Source of the DNA: Curtobacterium ammoniigenes NBRC 101786
GTDB taxonomy: Bacteria > Actinomycetota > Actinomycetes > Actinomycetales > Microbacteriaceae
Direction: 5' to 3'
Assembly (NCBI RefSeq): GCF_001571045.1
Contig: NZ_BCSV01000001.1
Span: 496,001 to 560,000, forward strand
Length of the DNA: 64,000 nucleotides
Within the stretch, counting starts at the first letter, position 1. Each line of letters begins with the position of its first letter. Below the pieces are notes generated by a model. The model did not search any database. It worked only from the letters and a program-made list of their open reading frames with translations, and was not told the origin of the DNA. This document shows positions 18,901 through 27,573 of this stretch, one piece after another. A program made the translations under genes and the position numbers.

Positions 18901-19412
18901 GTGGCGGCATGTGGTCCGCCGCAGCCGCCGCAGCCGAGCGACCAGACCAGATCGCCGGCACCCAGGTGGTCGTGCAACCGCCGCTGTTCGGGCAGATGCG
19001 CAGCGACGACATCCTCATCGCCGACATGTGGTCCACCGGGGTCACGACCGATGACCACCCCATCCGCCACGTCCGCGCGGCACTCCAGGCCCGGCACGTC
19101 CTGCGGGTCGGTGACCTCCACACCGCCGAATCCGGGAGGCGCGTCGAAGTCGGCGGGATCGTCACCCACCGCCAACGCCCCGCCACCGCATCCGGCATCA
19201 CGTTCATGAACATCGAGGACGAGACCGGGCTGCTCAACGTCATCTGCAGCGTCGGCGTCTGGACTCGATTTCGGCGAGTCGCCCGGGAAGCGCCCGCGCT
19301 CATCGTCCGCGGCATCCTCGAGCGGTCACCCGACGGCGTGCTGAACCTCGTCGCCGATCATCTGGAGCGGCTGCCGCTCGCCGTACGCACCCGATCCCGC
19401 GATTTCCATTGA
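15963..19412 (+). CDS. dnaE2: Error-prone DNA polymerase III alpha subunit DnaE2
   Basis: The 1149-residue polymerase has an N-terminal PHP domain from about residue 62 (YAELHAHSTFSFLDGASQPE, LALTDHDGLYGA). The C-family catalytic aspartates are in PDIDVDFDADRR and VKFDMLGLGML. Later segments include FANFGFAESHSISFAL, a helix-hairpin-helix region and a C-terminal OB fold (VGGIVTHRQRP, FMNIEDETG). It performs translesion synthesis with ImuA/ImuB after SOS induction. ATG overlaps the imuB TGA (TGATG). Near residue 865 a short Leu-Glu-Pro repeat interrupts the chain. The 25-base gap to the convergent histidine kinase gene holds no obvious terminator. Confidence 0.96.
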   Translation: MGYSNPPISWSEFERALSDRRAPGTATPGDGGDSPAWSRKRAPYAAQPPGRLDVHEDAPHVPYAELHAHSTFSFLDGASQPEHLFEEAARLGLHGLALTDHDGLYGAARMAEVAESYPTMTTVYGAELSLGLRAPQNGEPDPEGQHLLILARGQDGYHRLAGAVTSAHLAGGAEKGRPVYDLDDLAARADGHWQILTGCRKGTVRSALAAGGPDAAATALQELIDRFGTDRVTVELFDHGDPMASAANDALAELADRHRLGTVATGVVHYATPDRFPIATALAAVRARRGLDELDGWLPAANTAHLRSGAEMARRFDRYPGAVARSVALADELGFRLRSVAPGLPDLDVPAPHTPMSWLRELVWVGARRFYPGSADGVDPSKRARIERELAVIEEKNFPGYFLIVRDMVQYARSRGILCQGRGSAANSAVCYLLEITAVDSIRYGLPFERFLSSMRDEEPDIDVDFDADRREEVIQYVYAKYGRFNAAQVANVITYRPKGAVRDMAKALGHSPGQQDAWSKQVERWGSVIESDDHDIPDAVVALARNVLGFPRHLGIHSGGMVLTDRPVGEVVPIEHARMDGRTVLQWDKDDCAYMGLVKFDMLGLGMLAALQYTFDLAAEHCGERWDMHSMPKEEQGVYDQLCRADTIGVFQVESRAQMGTLPRLLPRRFYDLVIEVALVRPGPIQGGAVHPYIRRRTGEEPITYLHPSLEPVLERTLGVPLFQEQLMQMAMTVGGCSGEDADQLRRAMGSKRGLVKIEALRDKLYLGMASNGITGDDADAIYAKIQAFANFGFAESHSISFALIVYASAWMRLHYPGAFLAALLRAQPMGFYSPQSLIADARRHGVTVLRPDILASGVDATLEPLEPLEPLDPGNTAPAARGRDQCLQTEQPPVLPFDRDAPFSTDDHRRDGAFAVRLGLAAVTSLGRRSAERIVAERTANGPFIDLADLGRRVGLTRAQIEALAAADAFASMGVDRRGGMWSAAAAAAERPDQIAGTQVVVQPPLFGQMRSDDILIADMWSTGVTTDDHPIRHVRAALQARHVLRVGDLHTAESGRRVEVGGIVTHRQRPATASGITFMNIEDETGLLNVICSVGVWTRFRRVAREAPALIVRGILERSPDGVLNLVADHLERLPLAVRTRSRDFH
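18552..18578 (+). repeat. 9-bp tandem repeat inside dnaE2
   Basis: CTCGAACCG occurs three times in a row (third copy with one change), giving consecutive Leu-Glu-Pro units in a non-catalytic linker. Copy changes would stay in frame. Confidence 0.85.
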
Positions 19413-19437
19413 GCGCAGGATCGAATCAGCGGATGGG

Positions 19438-20922
19438 TCAGCGCCCATCCACCTCGGGCACCGTCACCGTCACCTCGAGACCACCCGTGGGCAGATTCCG
19501 CAGCGAGGCCGACCCGCCCGCTCGCTCGGCGACAGCACGCACGATCGCCAGACCCAGACCGCTCCCGCCGAGCACAGCGCCACGATCCGCAGACGACCGC
19601 GAACGCCGCGCCTCGTCCGGGCGGGTGAACCGGTCGAAGGCAACCGGAACGAACGACTCCGGAACCCCAGGTCCGTCGTCCGTGACCCGAAGAACGCCCC
19701 GGCCCGGCTCGCTTCGCCACGTCACCAGCACCGAACCGCCGGACCCCAACGCGGTGACCGCGTTCCCCGCGATGTTCGTCACCAACTGCGACATGCCCCC
19801 CGCGTCCAGACGGTAGTGCGGCTCGACGGTGCCCCCGCCGATCCCGGGACCCGACCCGCCGACCGCGACCGGCGCCTCCAGATCGAAATCGACCGTCACG
19901 TCTTTCGTGCCCGCGATGAGCCGCACCCGGTCGACGGCGGCCATCACCTCATCGCCGAGCGTCGACCAGTTCGTCGGGCGCATCGGCTCGACGAGCTCCA
20001 CATCCTCACCGGACTCCTCCATGCGCGACAGCGTCAGCAGATCGTTCGCAAGCCGCGACAGACGCGCGACGCTCTGCTTCGCGCGGTCGATGTGATCCGC
20101 CAGCGCGATCGCGTCGCCCTTGTCCAGCGCGGCGAGATCCAGCTGCGTCGTCAGAATCGCCAACGGCGTTCGGAGCTCGTGGCTGGCATCCGACACCATC
20201 TGCCGCTCACGCTCGGTAGCCTGTCGGCTCCGCGCCAAGAACGCATTCAGCGTTCGGGCCAGCGAGGACAGCTCATCCTGCGCGGGGCCGACCGGCAGCA
20301 CGGCGCGGTGCGAGGCGCCGCTCAACCGTTCCGCCTCCCGCCGCATCGCCGTCACCGGACGGAGCGCCGCGGTCGCCAAGAGCCACGTCGCCAGACCGAA
20401 CGCGACAAGGATCACGAGGCCGGTCACCGTCAACGTGTCCGTGAGATCGTTGACGACGATCTGTTCGGACTGCGCGTTCCGAGCGGCGATCACCGTCCAC
20501 CGGCCGGCACCGTTCACCGGATGCTCCACCACCACCCGGTACTGCGAGCCGTCGACGGCGATGAACGATGCGGACGCCTGCGCCGTCGTCAACCGCGCGA
20601 GCTCGTCCTCCACCGCGTTCGGCATCGTCGACAGTTCGATGCTCCCGTTCGGCGAGACGACCGCGACCAGCTGCGCTTCTCCCGGCGGATGCAGTGTCGG
20701 CGTCGTCTCGGACTCGACGACCGAGACATAGGGGCTGACATCAGCCTCCAGCAGTGTCTTCGTCGCGTTCGCCACCACGATCACGACCTGGAGGCGCATC
20801 ACGACGACCAGCAGCGCGATCACGACCGCGGCGATCGCCGTGCTCCCGATCGTCAGCCGCGACCGGAGCGACAGCATCCGCAACGGACGCAGCGCGTTCA
20901 TCAGACGGGCGACGCGAAGCAT
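19438..20922 (-). CDS. Sensor histidine kinase (HAMP / HisKA / HATPase)
   Basis: The 494-residue protein has two transmembrane segments, at about residues 25-50 and 165-185, flanking an extracytoplasmic sensor domain of about 115 residues. A HAMP region follows, then the phosphoacceptor SDASHELRTPLA, an N-box-like VTNIAGNAV, and ATP-lid motifs DDGPGVP and GSGLGLAIV. It would autophosphorylate and donate to the response regulator encoded immediately upstream. The signal cannot be inferred. The 21-base gap and gene order make it an operon with the regulator. Confidence 0.95.
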   Translation of the reverse strand: MLRVARLMNALRPLRMLSLRSRLTIGSTAIAAVVIALLVVVMRLQVVIVVANATKTLLEADVSPYVSVVESETTPTLHPPGEAQLVAVVSPNGSIELSTMPNAVEDELARLTTAQASASFIAVDGSQYRVVVEHPVNGAGRWTVIAARNAQSEQIVVNDLTDTLTVTGLVILVAFGLATWLLATAALRPVTAMRREAERLSGASHRAVLPVGPAQDELSSLARTLNAFLARSRQATERERQMVSDASHELRTPLAILTTQLDLAALDKGDAIALADHIDRAKQSVARLSRLANDLLTLSRMEESGEDVELVEPMRPTNWSTLGDEVMAAVDRVRLIAGTKDVTVDFDLEAPVAVGGSGPGIGGGTVEPHYRLDAGGMSQLVTNIAGNAVTALGSGGSVLVTWRSEPGRGVLRVTDDGPGVPESFVPVAFDRFTRPDEARRSRSSADRGAVLGGSGLGLAIVRAVAERAGGSASLRNLPTGGLEVTVTVPEVDGR

Positions 20923-20943
20923 CGGTGCACGACCGTCAGGCCG

Positions 20944-21621
20944 CTAGCGGCTGACGGTATCGAGACGATAGCCGCGACCGCGAACCGTGCTGATCGACAC
21001 CGAGGCGGCGTGCGCGGTCAGTTTCTTCCGCAGATACGAGATGTACTGCTCCACGACGTTCGGGTCCACGTGCTGCGACCCGTCCCACACCTCTTCCAGG
21101 ATGCGCGGGCGGTCGACAACGCTCCCCGCCGACCTCGCGAGCAGGCGCAGCAGCGCGAACTCCGTGGGGCTCATCGCAACGCGCTGACCGCCGATCGCGA
21201 CGCGGCGCGCCTCCGAATCGATTGCAACGTCCGCGACCTCGATGACACGCGGCGCCCCTGCGGCCTCACGGCGGCCGAGCGCGCGGAGTCGAGCGGTGAG
21301 CTCGGCGAACGCGAAGGGCTTCGTCAGGTAGTCGTCCGCACCGGAATCGAGCCCGTACACGCGATCATCCACCGCGTCGCGTGCGGTGACGAGCAGGATC
21401 CGCATCGGATCGTCGCGCTCGCGAATGCGCCGGGACAGCTCGAATCCCGACATTCCCGGCATCATCACATCGACGACGGCCAAATCGAATGCTTGATCCG
21501 ACAACGCGATCAGAGCCTCCACGCCGTTCTCGACCGCCGTGACGCGGTACCCCTCGGCAGCAAGCCCACGCTCCAAGAGCGCACGCATCTCATCGTCGTC
21601 TTCGACCACCAACAAGCGCAT
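20944..21621 (-). CDS. OmpR/PhoB-family response regulator
   Basis: The 225-residue protein has an N-terminal receiver domain (acidic VVEDDDEM, phosphorylated aspartate in VVDVMMPG, conserved lysine in TKPF) and a C-terminal winged helix (MSPTEFALLRLLARSAG, ISYLRKKL, STVRGRGYRLD). It is the transcriptional partner of the downstream histidine kinase. GAGGAGG precedes the ATG. Targets are unknown; the divergent upstream gene at 21897 is a neighbour but shows no operator that I can identify. Confidence 0.96.
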   Translation of the reverse strand: MRLLVVEDDDEMRALLERGLAAEGYRVTAVENGVEALIALSDQAFDLAVVDVMMPGMSGFELSRRIRERDDPMRILLVTARDAVDDRVYGLDSGADDYLTKPFAFAELTARLRALGRREAAGAPRVIEVADVAIDSEARRVAIGGQRVAMSPTEFALLRLLARSAGSVVDRPRILEEVWDGSQHVDPNVVEQYISYLRKKLTAHAASVSISTVRGRGYRLDTVSR

Positions 21622-21896
21622 CGACTGACCTCCTCAGACCATCGTGGCACGCAGCCCGCTAGCCGACGGCGACCCGCGGCCGTTTCGCATGAACCTCATC
21701 ACAGCCGAGAGGTTCTGCGGTCTCGCGGACGGCCACCACAGCGCGGATGTCACCAAGCGCTCTCACGGGCCTGGCGCTCCGGACGAGCGCGGCCTGCGCA
21801 TGGTGGACCGTGGATCATGGCCTTTCCCGATGCGGCCGTTATGCTGCGCACGACCCGATGCACCCGACGCGTCGTGGACACCCCAGGGGGAACGAA

Positions 21897-22502
21897 ATGA
21901 CCGACGTCGGCAACGGCACCGACCCCGCTCTCCGACGACTGCGGCGCGAGTTCATCGCCGCGCGCGAAGGCGTCTTCGCCGTCGCAGCGCTGCCGTCCGC
22001 CCAGCGGGCGCGCGTGCTCGTGGCCTATCGCACCGAACTGCCCGACCTCGCGGCGCGTAGTGCGGTCGACCACGGCGTCGGGCCGGTGCTCCACACACTG
22101 CAGGCATTTCTCGCCGACGGCCCCGACGCTCCGAGCGCCGGCATCGGGGCGGCCTGGGTGACCGCCTTCTGGAACGAGATCGTGTCCGACGCGCGCATCG
22201 CTGCTCAGGCCGCGACCGGCACGGTCGACGAGCCCACCACGGTCGACGCGACCGACACGGTCGACGCGACCGACGAGCCCGACGCGACCGACGAGCCCGA
22301 CGCGACCGACGAGCCCGACGCGACCGACGCTGTTGACGAGACCGAAGCCGTCGATGAGCCCGACGCGGCCGAGACGGTCGGAGGAGCGGAGCGCCGTAGC
22401 AGCCCCGTCCCCACCGACATCGCCGGGGTTCGTTCGAGCGCCGTGTCAGTCGACGTCGCCGAGCAGCTCCTCCCGGACTCGGCGGATGTCCTCCAACAGT
22501 GA
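21897..22502 (+). CDS. Hypothetical protein with Asp-Ala-Thr-Asp-Glu-Pro repeats
   Basis: The 201-residue protein has a folded-looking N-terminal half (LRRLRREFIAAREGVFAVAA, GVGPVLHTLQAFLADGPD, AAWVTAFWNEIVSDARIAAQ) and a strongly acidic repeat region, at about residues 110-150, made of Asp-Glu-Pro/Asp-Ala-Thr units. The ATG follows AGGGGG, and TATGCT at 21840-21845 may be its -10 element. Its last 57 bases overlap the end of the convergent FUSC gene, so this C-terminal tail may be poorly constrained. I recognise no family. The N-terminal part looks helical. Confidence 0.6.
   Translation: MTDVGNGTDPALRRLRREFIAAREGVFAVAALPSAQRARVLVAYRTELPDLAARSAVDHGVGPVLHTLQAFLADGPDAPSAGIGAAWVTAFWNEIVSDARIAAQAATGTVDEPTTVDATDTVDATDEPDATDEPDATDEPDATDAVDETEAVDEPDAAETVGGAERRSSPVPTDIAGVRSSAVSVDVAEQLLPDSADVLQQ
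22263..22328 (+). repeat. 18-bp tandem repeat in the hypothetical gene
   Basis: The unit GACGCGACCGACGAGCCC is repeated three times exactly, followed by a 12-base partial copy, giving Asp-Ala-Thr-Asp-Glu-Pro. Related degenerate units flank it on both sides. Confidence 0.9.
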
Positions 22503-23606
22503 GCCGATGACCACCCAGTAGTGCTCGTTCGGACGGACGACCTCGACCGGGCTGGTGAGCGCCGACTCCGCGGCGACCGGATCGACGTCCGGTGTGCCGC
22601 GAAGCGCGTCCGGTGGTGCGACCGTCGGCCGCGCAAGAGCATCGGCTGCATCGGAAGACCGTGTCAGCGCCTGGTGCCACGGAAGCGGGGCGGCCGGACG
22701 CGCCTCCGAGAGCGTCGCGGCGTCTGCACGCGCGACGAGACGGCGCACGTCCGCGGCGATCCGGGCGATCTCCGTGGTGATCCGATGCATCGCCGGATCG
22801 TCGAAGAGCGCCGGGGACGCGTTGTCGCGCACGGCTCGCGTCATACCGATCACACGCGTCACGAGCACCGCGAGATGCCGGGCAAGCGCCTCATCCCGGT
22901 CGAGCAGCGTGCGGGCGCGGCCGCCGCGAGGATTCATGGTGAGCGACTCCCGCGCAGCGCCCGTCGCGGCATCTGCGGACCGCTGCAGACCGCGCAACGC
23001 GCGTGCCGCCTCCAGATCGCGTTCCCACCCGGTCCGGTCCTGCGCCTCGGTGACGCCGATCGCGATCCGCTCGAACGCCGCCGCGGTGTCCCGGCCAAGC
23101 CGGCTCACCGCGAGATGCGCCGGGCCGAGCAGAACCGGAGGCACGATGAGCGCGTTCACGATGAGTGCGACCGCCGCTCCGATCAACGTCTCGAGGATGC
23201 GGTTCCCCGCGTACCCCGGCGTGACGACGCCGGTCGTGAGGACGAGCATCCCGCTGATGCCGACCTGCGTCGCCGAGGTCGGTGTCAGACGAAGCGTCCA
23301 CGCGAGCGCGATTGCGGCGACGATCACCAACAACACCACCCAGACGGAGTCGCCCAGGGCGAGGTGCGCAAGCGTGGCGAGGAGCACCCCGAGCACCACC
23401 CCGGCACTCCGCTCGAGCCCCTTCACGAAGGACTGATTGACGCTCGGCTGGACGACCAGCAGCGCGGCGATCGCCGCGAACGTCGGGAACCCCGCAGGCA
23501 CAAGCACGCGCGACAGCAGCACCGCGGCGACGACGGCGACCGCGGTCTTCACCATCTGCAGCAGCGGCGACCGCGAGGACTGCCGAAGCCGCGCCACCGG
23601 ATTCAC
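22446..23606 (-). CDS. FUSC-family inner-membrane protein
   Basis: The 386-residue protein has an N-terminal membrane region of about six helices (VKTAVAVVAAVLLSRVL, FAAIAALLVVQPSVNQSF, GVVLGVLLATLAHLAL, VWVVLLVIVAAIALAWTL, and two more up to LIVNALIVPPVLLGPAH) and a cytoplasmic helical half. This pattern fits the FUSC/aromatic-acid exporter-like family. The start is placed at GTG 23606; the frame is open upstream, but TACGCT lies close before this GTG and similarity begins at VNPVARLRQ. Substrate unknown. It diverges from the kinase-like gene at 23756. Confidence 0.82.
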   Translation of the reverse strand: MNPVARLRQSSRSPLLQMVKTAVAVVAAVLLSRVLVPAGFPTFAAIAALLVVQPSVNQSFVKGLERSAGVVLGVLLATLAHLALGDSVWVVLLVIVAAIALAWTLRLTPTSATQVGISGMLVLTTGVVTPGYAGNRILETLIGAAVALIVNALIVPPVLLGPAHLAVSRLGRDTAAAFERIAIGVTEAQDRTGWERDLEAARALRGLQRSADAATGAARESLTMNPRGGRARTLLDRDEALARHLAVLVTRVIGMTRAVRDNASPALFDDPAMHRITTEIARIAADVRRLVARADAATLSEARPAAPLPWHQALTRSSDAADALARPTVAPPDALRGTPDVDPVAAESALTSPVEVVRPNEHYWVVIGSLLEDIRRVREELLGDVD

Positions 23607-23614
23607 AACCCCAG

Positions 23615-23620
23615 AGCGTA
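23615..23620 (-). promoter_or_regulatory. Possible -10 element of the FUSC gene
   Basis: On the minus strand TACGCT ends eight bases before the GTG at 23606. The spacing is slightly longer than at the other leaderless-type starts here. Confidence 0.35.
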
Positions 23621-23655
23621 CCGATTCGAGCGCGCTCCGCTCGGGGTCTGCTGAC

Positions 23656-23680
23656 GCCTGTGCACGGCACAAGCACAGGC
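23656..23680. promoter_or_regulatory. Inverted repeat in the divergent FUSC/kinase intergenic region
   Basis: GCCTGTGC at 23656-23663 and GCACAGGC at 23673-23680 form a perfect 8-bp inverted repeat with a nine-base spacer. It lies between two divergent genes and could be an operator serving both or an RNA hairpin. Confidence 0.4.
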
Positions 23681-23755
23681 GAGGCGAGCCGGACGGGACC
23701 CGGCGGCGACGCGTCGCCGCGAATCCGCGCGCCAGCCGTCCGGACACGGTTGACT

Positions 23756-25009
23756 GTGGACGTGTGGCCGAGCTACGAATCCGTGCTCCCAGCCGCGTTC
23801 GCCGGAACGGGAACGACGGTTGTGGCGTCGCGCGCGCACTCGGTCGAACCCTCGGGGAACGGGTACCTCTACGGCTACGAGGTCGACACGGTCGACGCTG
23901 CCGGCAAACGCGCCACCGTGCTGACGTACGTGGACACGGGCGGTACCCACGACGAGAACAGTGCGCTCGTCGTCGACCCGGCCACTGACCAGCCGGTCTC
24001 CGTCTGGGCCTACCCGAATGACCCGGGCCTCCCGGTGCTGCCGCTCGTCACCTACCGCAACGCCGCCGTGGAACTGCTCGCGTCCCTCGGAGTCACGGTC
24101 ACGGCACCGACGCTCTCGGTCGCCGCGTACCGTCCCGGGAAGCGCGCGGTGATCCGACTCGACGCCGCGGAGGGCACGTATTTCCTCAAGCTCGTCCGGC
24201 CGCACCGCGTCGCGCCGATCGCCGAGACGCACGAACGATTCCTGGAGGCTGGCCTCCCGGTTCCGCCGGTCGTCGCGCGCCGCGGGGACGGACTCCTCGT
24301 TCTCGATCGCGTCCGAGGGGTCCCGGCCGGGAGCGCGATCCTCGATATCGCCGACGATCCGCGGTTCGTCGCCTCGCTCGCCGCGCTGATGGGTCGCATC
24401 GCCACGGTCTCGCTGACGCAGCCCGCTCGCGCTGACGCCATGGACCACGCCGACTGGCACCGGAAGACGTTGGCGCAGGCGCTCCCGGACGACGCAGCGG
24501 AGATCGAACGGCTGTACGACGCGATCGGACGCCGATCGATCGGGTGGCCCGCGAGCGACCGGGCAGTGGTCCACGGGGATCTGCACCTCGAGCAGATCTT
24601 CGTCGACCCCATCGAGCCGTGGCGGATCACGGGGCTGCTGGACGTCGACACGGCCGGATGGGGCTACCCGGTGCGCGATGCCGGCGCGGTCGTGGCGCAT
24701 CTCGTCGTCACCGCGCTCTGGCATCGCTCCCGCAGCGATGACGCGCGCGGGGCTGCGGCGGAACGACTCGCGGACGCGATCGCCCGCGATTGGGTCGCCA
24801 GACACCCGGACGACGCGGAGCGGGTCGGGGCAGCCATCGGCGCGCAACTGCTCGCGCACGCCGGCGGGCAAGCGACGACCGGCTCGTCGATCGGTGTGGC
24901 GACGGCTCGCGCGCTGCTCGATGCGACCCGCGCGGCCGTTGTCGAGTCCGCGCTGGAGATGCCTCCGGCAGGAACGATGCGGCCGCGCTCCGTCCCCCGC
25001 TCCGGCTGA
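23756..25009 (+). CDS. Aminoglycoside-phosphotransferase / maltokinase-like kinase
   Basis: The 417-residue protein ends with a protein-kinase-like phosphotransferase fold: YFLKLVRPHR (ATP-binding lysine), VVHGDLHLEQIFVDP (catalytic loop with HGDLH) and GLLDVDTAGWG (metal-binding aspartate). An N-terminal domain of about 100 residues (NGYLYGYEVDTVDAAGKRAT, SVWAYPNDPGLPVLPL) contributes a separate module. The family phosphorylates small molecules such as sugars or antibiotics; the substrate is not evident. The start is uncertain: GTG 23756 or 23762 are both in frame, and the frame is open to 23660. Confidence 0.8.
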   Translation: MDVWPSYESVLPAAFAGTGTTVVASRAHSVEPSGNGYLYGYEVDTVDAAGKRATVLTYVDTGGTHDENSALVVDPATDQPVSVWAYPNDPGLPVLPLVTYRNAAVELLASLGVTVTAPTLSVAAYRPGKRAVIRLDAAEGTYFLKLVRPHRVAPIAETHERFLEAGLPVPPVVARRGDGLLVLDRVRGVPAGSAILDIADDPRFVASLAALMGRIATVSLTQPARADAMDHADWHRKTLAQALPDDAAEIERLYDAIGRRSIGWPASDRAVVHGDLHLEQIFVDPIEPWRITGLLDVDTAGWGYPVRDAGAVVAHLVVTALWHRSRSDDARGAAAERLADAIARDWVARHPDDAERVGAAIGAQLLAHAGGQATTGSSIGVATARALLDATRAAVVESALEMPPAGTMRPRSVPRSG

Positions 25010-25402
25010 CTCCGGGGCGCGCAGTTCCGTCATGCGCGTCGGATCGCCCAGGCGCCGCGCCTGCAGTACGATGGTGCTATCGCATCGAGCGGGCCGACTG
25101 GCCGCATGCACATCGATGCGAGCCAGGAACCACGCGGGGCGGCTGTTCCCCGTGGCCACCACGACGGCGACGATCGCACAGCATCTGCTGTTCGGCCGAC
25201 CGCATCACCGCGCTCCGTAGCGCGAATGCGTCGGACGTCTCGCCGCTCGGATGGCGCATCGGCGCGGTCTCCGCCGAGCCGAAAGCAGCGAGCACAGCGG
25301 CAGTCCTGCGAGCTGCCGATCAGCACATGCGCCGGCAGACGCCGGAACGCTTCCGCCGCACTGGCGGTGTCCCGCAGCAGTCGCGGGACAGAAGGAGGAA
25401 CG
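25010..25402. other. Intergenic stretch of 393 bp without a supportable gene
   Basis: No frame in this stretch shows a recognisable domain or a start with a convincing ribosome binding site. Sequences TACGAT (25066-25071) and CTATCG resemble -10 elements and may drive the SNF2 gene, giving a leader of more than 300 bases. GAAGGAGG at 25391-25398 is the ribosome binding site of the downstream gene. Confidence 0.5.
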
Positions 25403-27538
25403 GTGGCTCGAACTGGTAGCCGACGTGCGGCAGGCGGCACGCGCACTGCGCCACGGCGGACGCGTCCGCTCGACAACGACGGTGTGATCCCCGTGCTCGC
25501 TCGCGCGGTCCGCGAGGTCGAGGCCGCCGCGCAACGCGGACCGCTCCGCACGACGAACCGATCGAAGTTCCAGGCCGTCGCGCTCCTCATGCGCGAGGAG
25601 CGCGCCCGCGTGAAAGCGAGCACGGACCTCACCGACAGTCAGCGCGCCGAGCAGTTGAAACGCCTTGACGGCGTTGCGACGATCCTCGCCAAGACCGCTG
25701 CGCGGGACACCTCCGTGATCCAGCTCCTCGCCGAAGAGGCCCCCGTGGCAGAGGCGACGCGGACGGCGAAGCGCGACATGATGCTGGCCGGTGGCATCGA
25801 GTTGCCGCCGGAGGAGCTGGTCATCGCAGCTGCGCCGACGCCGGTCGAGGACAGCCAGGAGCGTGCGGTGGTCCCTGCGTCGATCGTCGCGCGGCAACTC
25901 GCGAACCCGTTCATGGCGCCGGACTTCGCGCTCGCTGCGCGCCCCGTCGCCCACCCGCGCCGGCTCGCCAACTGGGAGCTCTTCGGCCCCCTGTTCAAAT
26001 CGTTCGAATACGGGGCGGGCGGCCAGTCCGCCTCCATGGCGCTGCCGGAGCCGACGACGCTCACGACGCCGGCCGGCGCTGCGCTCATGAAGCACCAGGC
26101 GGAGCTGATCGCGTCAGCCGCAGCAGGACACCGGACGTTCCTGCTCGCTGACGAGCCCGGACTCGGGAAGACCGCGCAGTCGCTCCTCGCCGCCGACGCT
26201 GCCGGGGCATTCCCACTGCTCGTGGTCGTGCCGAACGTCGTCAAGACGAACTGGGCTCGGGAAGCAGCGCGCTGGGTCCCGAACCGCACGGCAACCGTGA
26301 TCCACGGCGATGGCGACGATCTCGACGGCTTCGCGGACATCATCATCGTGAACTACGAGATCCTCGATCGGCACGTCGGCTGGCTCTCGACGCTCGGATT
26401 CCGGGGCATGGTCGTCGACGAAGCGCATTTCATCAAGAACAAGGACTCGCAGCGGTCGCGGTTCGTGCTGCAGATCGCCGAGCGTATCCGTTCGCGCACT
26501 GCTGAGCCGCTCCTGATGGCGCTCACCGGAACGCCGCTGATCAACTCCGTCGAGGATTTCCGCACGATCTGGCAGTACCTCGGCTGGATCGATGACAAGA
26601 AGCCCCGTGCTGAGCTGATGAACCGGCTTGAGGACATCGGGCTGACGCCGGCGGATCCCGGGTTCTTCCCGGAGGCCCGACGCGCGGTCATCGACATGGG
26701 GATCGTCCGTCGTCGAAAGGTCGACGTCGCCGCGGACATCCCGGCCCGCAGGATCGCGGACATTCCCGTCGAGCTCGACGACGAGGCCGGTCGCTCGATC
26801 CGGGATGCCGAGCGCGAGCTCACCGCGAAGCTCGTGCGCCGCTATTACCAGGCGCTCGAGAACCGGACCGGTCAGGCGCCCGTGGTCGGTATCGACCACC
26901 GTCTCGTGCGGCAGGTCGCGCGCTGGGAGCTCGAGGACCAGGACGCCTCGCCGACAGGCGAGAACGTGTTCTCCATGGTCCGACGCATCGGCCGTGCGAA
27001 GGCGCAGCTCGCCGCGGACTATGCGGCGCAGCTCGCATCGAACGTCGGCAAAGTGGTGTTCTTCGCCAAGCACCTCGACGTCATGGACCAGGCCGAAGAG
27101 GTTTTCGCGCGGCGCGGGTTGCGCACGGCCACCGTCCGGGGCGACCAGACGCCGACCCAGCGCACATCGCAGATCGACGCGTTCGTCAACGACCCGGACG
27201 TTGCGGTGATCGTGTGCTCGCTCATGGCGGCGGGCGTCGGGTTGAACCTGCAGGTGTCGTCCAACGTCGTGCTCGCCGAACTCTCCTGGACGTCGGCCGA
27301 GCAGACGCAGGCGATCGACCGCGTGCACCGCATCGGCCAGGAGGAGCCGGTCACCGCGTGGCGGATCATCGCCGCGCAGACGATCGACACGAAGATCGCC
27401 GACCTGATCGACAGCAAGGCGTCGCTTGCGGCTCGGGCGCTTGACGGATCGGACGAGGAGATCGCCGACTCGGGCGACATCCAACTCGACGCGATGGCGG
27501 CGATGCTCACGGAGGCGCTCGAGCACGGAGCCCGGTGA
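25403..27538 (+). CDS. SNF2-family DEAH-box helicase/ATPase
   Basis: The 711-residue protein has both helicase lobes: motif I DEPGLGKTAQS, motif Ia region VVVPNVVKTNW, motif II VVDEAHFIKN, motif III LTGTPLIN in lobe 1, and SLMAAGVGLNLQ with QAIDRVHRIGQ (motifs V-VI) in lobe 2. The lysine and DEAH are intact, so it should hydrolyse ATP and translocate on double-stranded DNA. The N-terminal ~215 residues are not a known accessory domain to me. GTG 25403 follows a strong GAAGGAGG. The precise role is unknown; possibilities include repair, transcription recycling or defence. The CYTH-CHAD gene follows 35 bases later. Confidence 0.93.
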   Translation: MARTGSRRAAGGTRTAPRRTRPLDNDGVIPVLARAVREVEAAAQRGPLRTTNRSKFQAVALLMREERARVKASTDLTDSQRAEQLKRLDGVATILAKTAARDTSVIQLLAEEAPVAEATRTAKRDMMLAGGIELPPEELVIAAAPTPVEDSQERAVVPASIVARQLANPFMAPDFALAARPVAHPRRLANWELFGPLFKSFEYGAGGQSASMALPEPTTLTTPAGAALMKHQAELIASAAAGHRTFLLADEPGLGKTAQSLLAADAAGAFPLLVVVPNVVKTNWAREAARWVPNRTATVIHGDGDDLDGFADIIIVNYEILDRHVGWLSTLGFRGMVVDEAHFIKNKDSQRSRFVLQIAERIRSRTAEPLLMALTGTPLINSVEDFRTIWQYLGWIDDKKPRAELMNRLEDIGLTPADPGFFPEARRAVIDMGIVRRRKVDVAADIPARRIADIPVELDDEAGRSIRDAERELTAKLVRRYYQALENRTGQAPVVGIDHRLVRQVARWELEDQDASPTGENVFSMVRRIGRAKAQLAADYAAQLASNVGKVVFFAKHLDVMDQAEEVFARRGLRTATVRGDQTPTQRTSQIDAFVNDPDVAVIVCSLMAAGVGLNLQVSSNVVLAELSWTSAEQTQAIDRVHRIGQEEPVTAWRIIAAQTIDTKIADLIDSKASLAARALDGSDEEIADSGDIQLDAMAAMLTEALEHGAR

Positions 27539-27573
27539 TCGGAGCAGCTGTCTCGGGCTGGTAGACAGGAGGC

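Noticed and set aside
19816..21900. 694-codon open frame on the + strand over the two-component genes
   Set aside because: Both opposite-strand genes have all family motifs; this frame yields only His/Arg/Asp-rich sequence.
25077..25419. Small genes on either strand in the gap before the SNF2 gene
   Set aside because: Several frames are open but none has a convincing start, a consistent composition or a familiar motif.
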